NCBI GenBank assembly: GCA_021845555.1 | Contig: JAJZVS010000221.1 | Location: 1 to 6,521, forward strand | Direction: 5' to 3' | DNA from: Pseudomonadota bacterium | GTDB lineage: Bacteria > Pseudomonadota > Alphaproteobacteria > Acetobacterales > Acetobacteraceae | DNA: 6,521 nt | Part shown: in pieces, positions 5,801 through 6,521 of the stretch | Layout: each line of letters starts with the position of its first letter | Numbering within the stretch: position 1 is the stretch's first letter | Made by a program: the position numbers and the translations under genes | The notes under the pieces: generated by a model | The model's input: the letters and a program-made list of their open reading frames with translations, nothing else | Database searches by the model: none | Told to the model about the DNA's origin: nothing

Positions 5801-6120
5801 CGTCGATGATCGGGTTCATCGCGTTGGCGGGGATCATCGTGCGCAACTCGATCCTGCTGGTGGATTTCATCCGCCACGGGGCGCGACCGGGACTGACCTT
5901 GCGGGAAGTGCTGCTGGAGGCGGGGGCGATAAGGTTCCGGCCCATCCTGCTGACCGCGCTGTCGGCGATGATCGGGGCGGCGACGATCCTGCTCGATCCG
6001 ATCTTCCAGGGGCTGGCGATCTCGCTGCTGTTCGGCTTGCTGTCGTCCACGCTGCTGACGGTGCTGGTGATCCCGGCGATCTACGTGGTGCTGCGGGACC
6101 CGGACCGGGTGATGGCGTAG
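2845..6120 (+). CDS. RND-family efflux permease (AcrB-like superfamily)
   Basis: This 1091-residue inner-membrane proton antiporter would act as a trimer with the upstream adaptor. TM1 is at about residues 17-36, followed by the family's TIPRDEDPQI-type segment and the first periplasmic porter region to about 350. TM2-TM6 lie at about 353-507. TM4 carries the proton-relay motif GILVDDAIVVVENI, with Asp419 and Asp420 matching AcrB Asp407/Asp408. A charged cytoplasmic stretch (about 510-560) precedes TM7 (about 562-584). The second porter region runs to about 930, and TM8-TM12 occupy about 933-1083. In TM10, VRNSILLVDF has Arg1000 where AcrB has Lys940, a conservative change common in some RND subgroups. 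The frame is intact over its full length. Its ATG lies in the ATGA overlap with the adaptor. No outer-membrane factor gene follows, so a TolC-like partner would be encoded elsewhere. The hydrophobic/amphiphilic versus heavy-metal subclass is not settled; the heavy-metal class seems less likely. Confidence 0.94.
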   Translation: MNLGLSGRLTRAFIRSPLTPLFLLAALAAGLVAVLTIPRDEDPQIHVPMVDVMVQANGLKAADAAELVTKPLETILKAIPGVEHIYSETEDDQVLVTARFVVGTNEDAAVLRVNDKIRANMDRIPVGIPPPLIVGRGIDDVAILALTLTPKPDAARHWSEGDLSQLATKLQDQLIKVPNVGLSYISGADPMQIRVEPEPDKLMLYGVTLQQLASRVADANRSFVAGSVFDQGRLRSVAAGQTLFGVPDIGLLLLTTRDGRPVYVRDVAHVLVGPAPTQSHVFNIGRATAKGAWHTTPAVTLALAKRAGSNAVVVAADVLARVKTLEGSLIPRDVTVEVTRDYGRTANEKANELLFHLGLATVSIVVLIALAVGWREAAVTLVVIPTTILATLFASELMGYSINRVSLFALIFSIGILVDDAIVVVENISRHWAMPDTRSRRRAAIEAVAEVGNPTVVATLTVITALLPMLFVSGLMGPYMAPIPANASAAMLFSFFVAMVVAPWLMCRLAGKDTLGADARAEEVEFLELTTPALAHEAEAAAERPDRLGRLYRAVAEPLLRTRRRAWVFLILVGVATVAACALFYTENVTVKLLPFDNKSTLNVLLDLPAGASVQQTQQTLFAAARIAETMPEVRALQVYAGTPQPFDFNGLVRHYYLRTAPWQGDLHVMLAPKADRSRQSHDIATALRKRLLKELPLPKGAVIKVVEAPPGPPVLATLLAEIYGPNETVRLAEAREVKKLFRKVPYIVDVDDSWGHRQPRLNIAIDQDRLEFFGVRQSDVYDTIQDLFGGVNVGYSYRGEDRLPLAIVVGLPNHALDWNQQLADTPVPANTVPGSKSVVELGEVVHVTRTLGSRILFRRDGHFADMVTGELAGEFEAPIYGMLAVDKLVRDHDWGKLPRPTIRFRGQPTNEAHPSLLWDGEWEITYVTFRDMGAAFMIAILGIYILVVAQFGSFKVPLMILTPIPLTLIGIVPGHWLLNAPFTATSMIGFIALAGIIVRNSILLVDFIRHGARPGLTLREVLLEAGAIRFRPILLTALSAMIGAATILLDPIFQGLAISLLFGLLSSTLLTVLVIPAIYVVLRDPDRVMA

Positions 6121-6328
6121 GGGGCGTTGCCGGGACGGCATGCGGCTATGCGGGCTGGTTGGCGGAACCTCAAGCCGACGACGGAGTGGTAACATCACGC
6201 ATTGAAATTACCAAGCGTCCTGGCACTCCCGGCAGCAGCTCGGGACAGCTGCATGTCGCCGCCCCGAGCGAATTCGCCTCTGGCTGATGCCCGCGTTGAG
6301 ACCGCCCCTGCCGGCGTTGCCGCGGCTT
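6121..6328. other. convergent intergenic gap, no gene seen
   Basis: This gap lies between the ends of the RND permease and the minus-strand hydrolase. It holds only small inverted repeats: TGCCG-GGA-CGGCA (6128-6140, eight bases after the permease stop), GCAGCT/AGCTGC (6235-6240 and 6247-6252), and CGGC-GTT-GCCG (6312-6322, just beyond the hydrolase stop). None is followed by a T-run on the relevant strand. The first and last are positioned where terminators of the two converging units would be expected, but the evidence is weak. Confidence 0.5.
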
Positions 6329-6521
6329 CTACCCCACCATCACTCGATTCGCCCGTGCCAGCACCGCCTCGAACAGCACTTGGCACCCCGCCTCCGCCTC
6401 CCCGGGCTGGATCTCCTCCAGCTCGTTGTGGCTCAGCCCGTCCTTGCAGGGCGTGAAGATCATCGCCGTCGGCACCGAGCGCGCCACATACACCGCGTCG
6501 TGCCCGGCGCCCGAGACGATC
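6329..6521 (-). CDS. Zn-dependent hydantoinase/carbamoylase-type amidohydrolase, M20 family (C-terminal part, runs off right end)
   Basis: The visible 63 residues start IVSGAGHDAVYVARSV and continue PTAMIFTPCKDGLSHNELE, ending RVMVG. GAGHDA and PTxMIFxPCxxGxSHxExE are the C-terminal signature of the AllC/N-carbamoyl-L-amino-acid hydrolase/beta-ureidopropionase group of the M20 metallopeptidase clan. The His of the SHNE motif is the last metal ligand in that family, and the GAGHDA His is thought to contact substrate. These enzymes hydrolyse N-carbamoyl or ureido amide bonds in pyrimidine, purine or hydantoin breakdown. The exact substrate cannot be told from this tail. The gene converges on the RND operon and has no evident link to the sulfur genes. 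Confidence 0.9.
   Translation of the reverse strand, partial: IVSGAGHDAVYVARSVPTAMIFTPCKDGLSHNELEEIQPGEAEAGCQVLFEAVLARANRVMVG

Noticed and set aside
6128..6140. Rho-independent terminator after the RND permease
   Set aside because: The stem TGCCG/CGGCA is only five base pairs and is followed by TGCGGCTATG rather than a T-run.
2707..6198. A 1163-codon open frame on the minus strand opposite the RND permease
   Set aside because: Its translation is rich in Arg, His, Gln and Asp with no recognisable domain and no membrane pattern. The plus strand encodes an intact RND permease. Long antisense frames are expected opposite high-GC genes with strong third-position bias.
6202..6456. An 84-codon plus-strand frame at the right end
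   Set aside because: It is a Pro/Ala-rich translation without a ribosome binding site, largely antisense to the C-terminus of the M20-family hydrolase.

Overview
The window is GC-rich bacterial DNA (roughly two-thirds G+C or more by eye) with strong GC bias at third codon positions. An alphaproteobacterium is the best guess: the regulator looks like the SqrR/BigR group described from alphaproteobacteria and Xylella, and the overall style would fit Acetobacteraceae. No ribosomal or other marker gene is present, so taxonomy is weak inference.

Layout. Left end (1-644, minus strand): the N-terminal 214 codons of a type I sulfide:quinone oxidoreductase (sqr), running off the window. Positions 645-904 hold a divergent control region. 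On the sqr side are a perfect 18-bp palindrome containing an FNR/CRP-family-like box and a -10-like hexamer at class II activator distance. On the other side are a TTGACA promoter and a dyad directly in front of the regulator. Positions 905-1627 (plus) hold a two-gene unit: an ArsR-family repressor with the two-cysteine spacing of the persulfide sensor SqrR, then a single-domain rhodanese starting on the base after the regulator's stop. Positions 1623-1828 hold a cluster of short modular repeats, each bounded by GG[G/C]ACACTAGC and most containing hairpins; the cluster also covers the rhodanese stop codon. Positions 1853-6120 (plus) hold an RND efflux pair, a periplasmic adaptor and an inner-membrane permease, with a 4-base ATGA overlap and no outer-membrane factor in view. 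Positions 6121-6328 are a short convergent intergenic gap. Positions 6329-6521 (minus) are the last 63 codons of an M20-family Zn-dependent hydrolase (hydantoinase/carbamoylase/AllC type), running off the right end.

How it works together. SQR oxidises sulfide at the membrane, passes electrons to quinone and yields sulfane sulfur or polysulfide. The rhodanese can move that sulfane sulfur between thiols. The ArsR-family protein would sense persulfide through its cysteine pair and release its operator, which here sits inside its own promoter. This makes a compact sulfide-sensing and detoxification module. The RND pump is co-directional with regulator-rhodanese but separated by the repeat cluster; a sulfur-related role is possible but unproven.

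The most interesting non-genic signals are the repeat cluster, including two copies of a stem-loop whose differences are compensatory or in the loop, and the layered sqr/sqrR control region. I did not find evidence of a wholly new enzymatic system.
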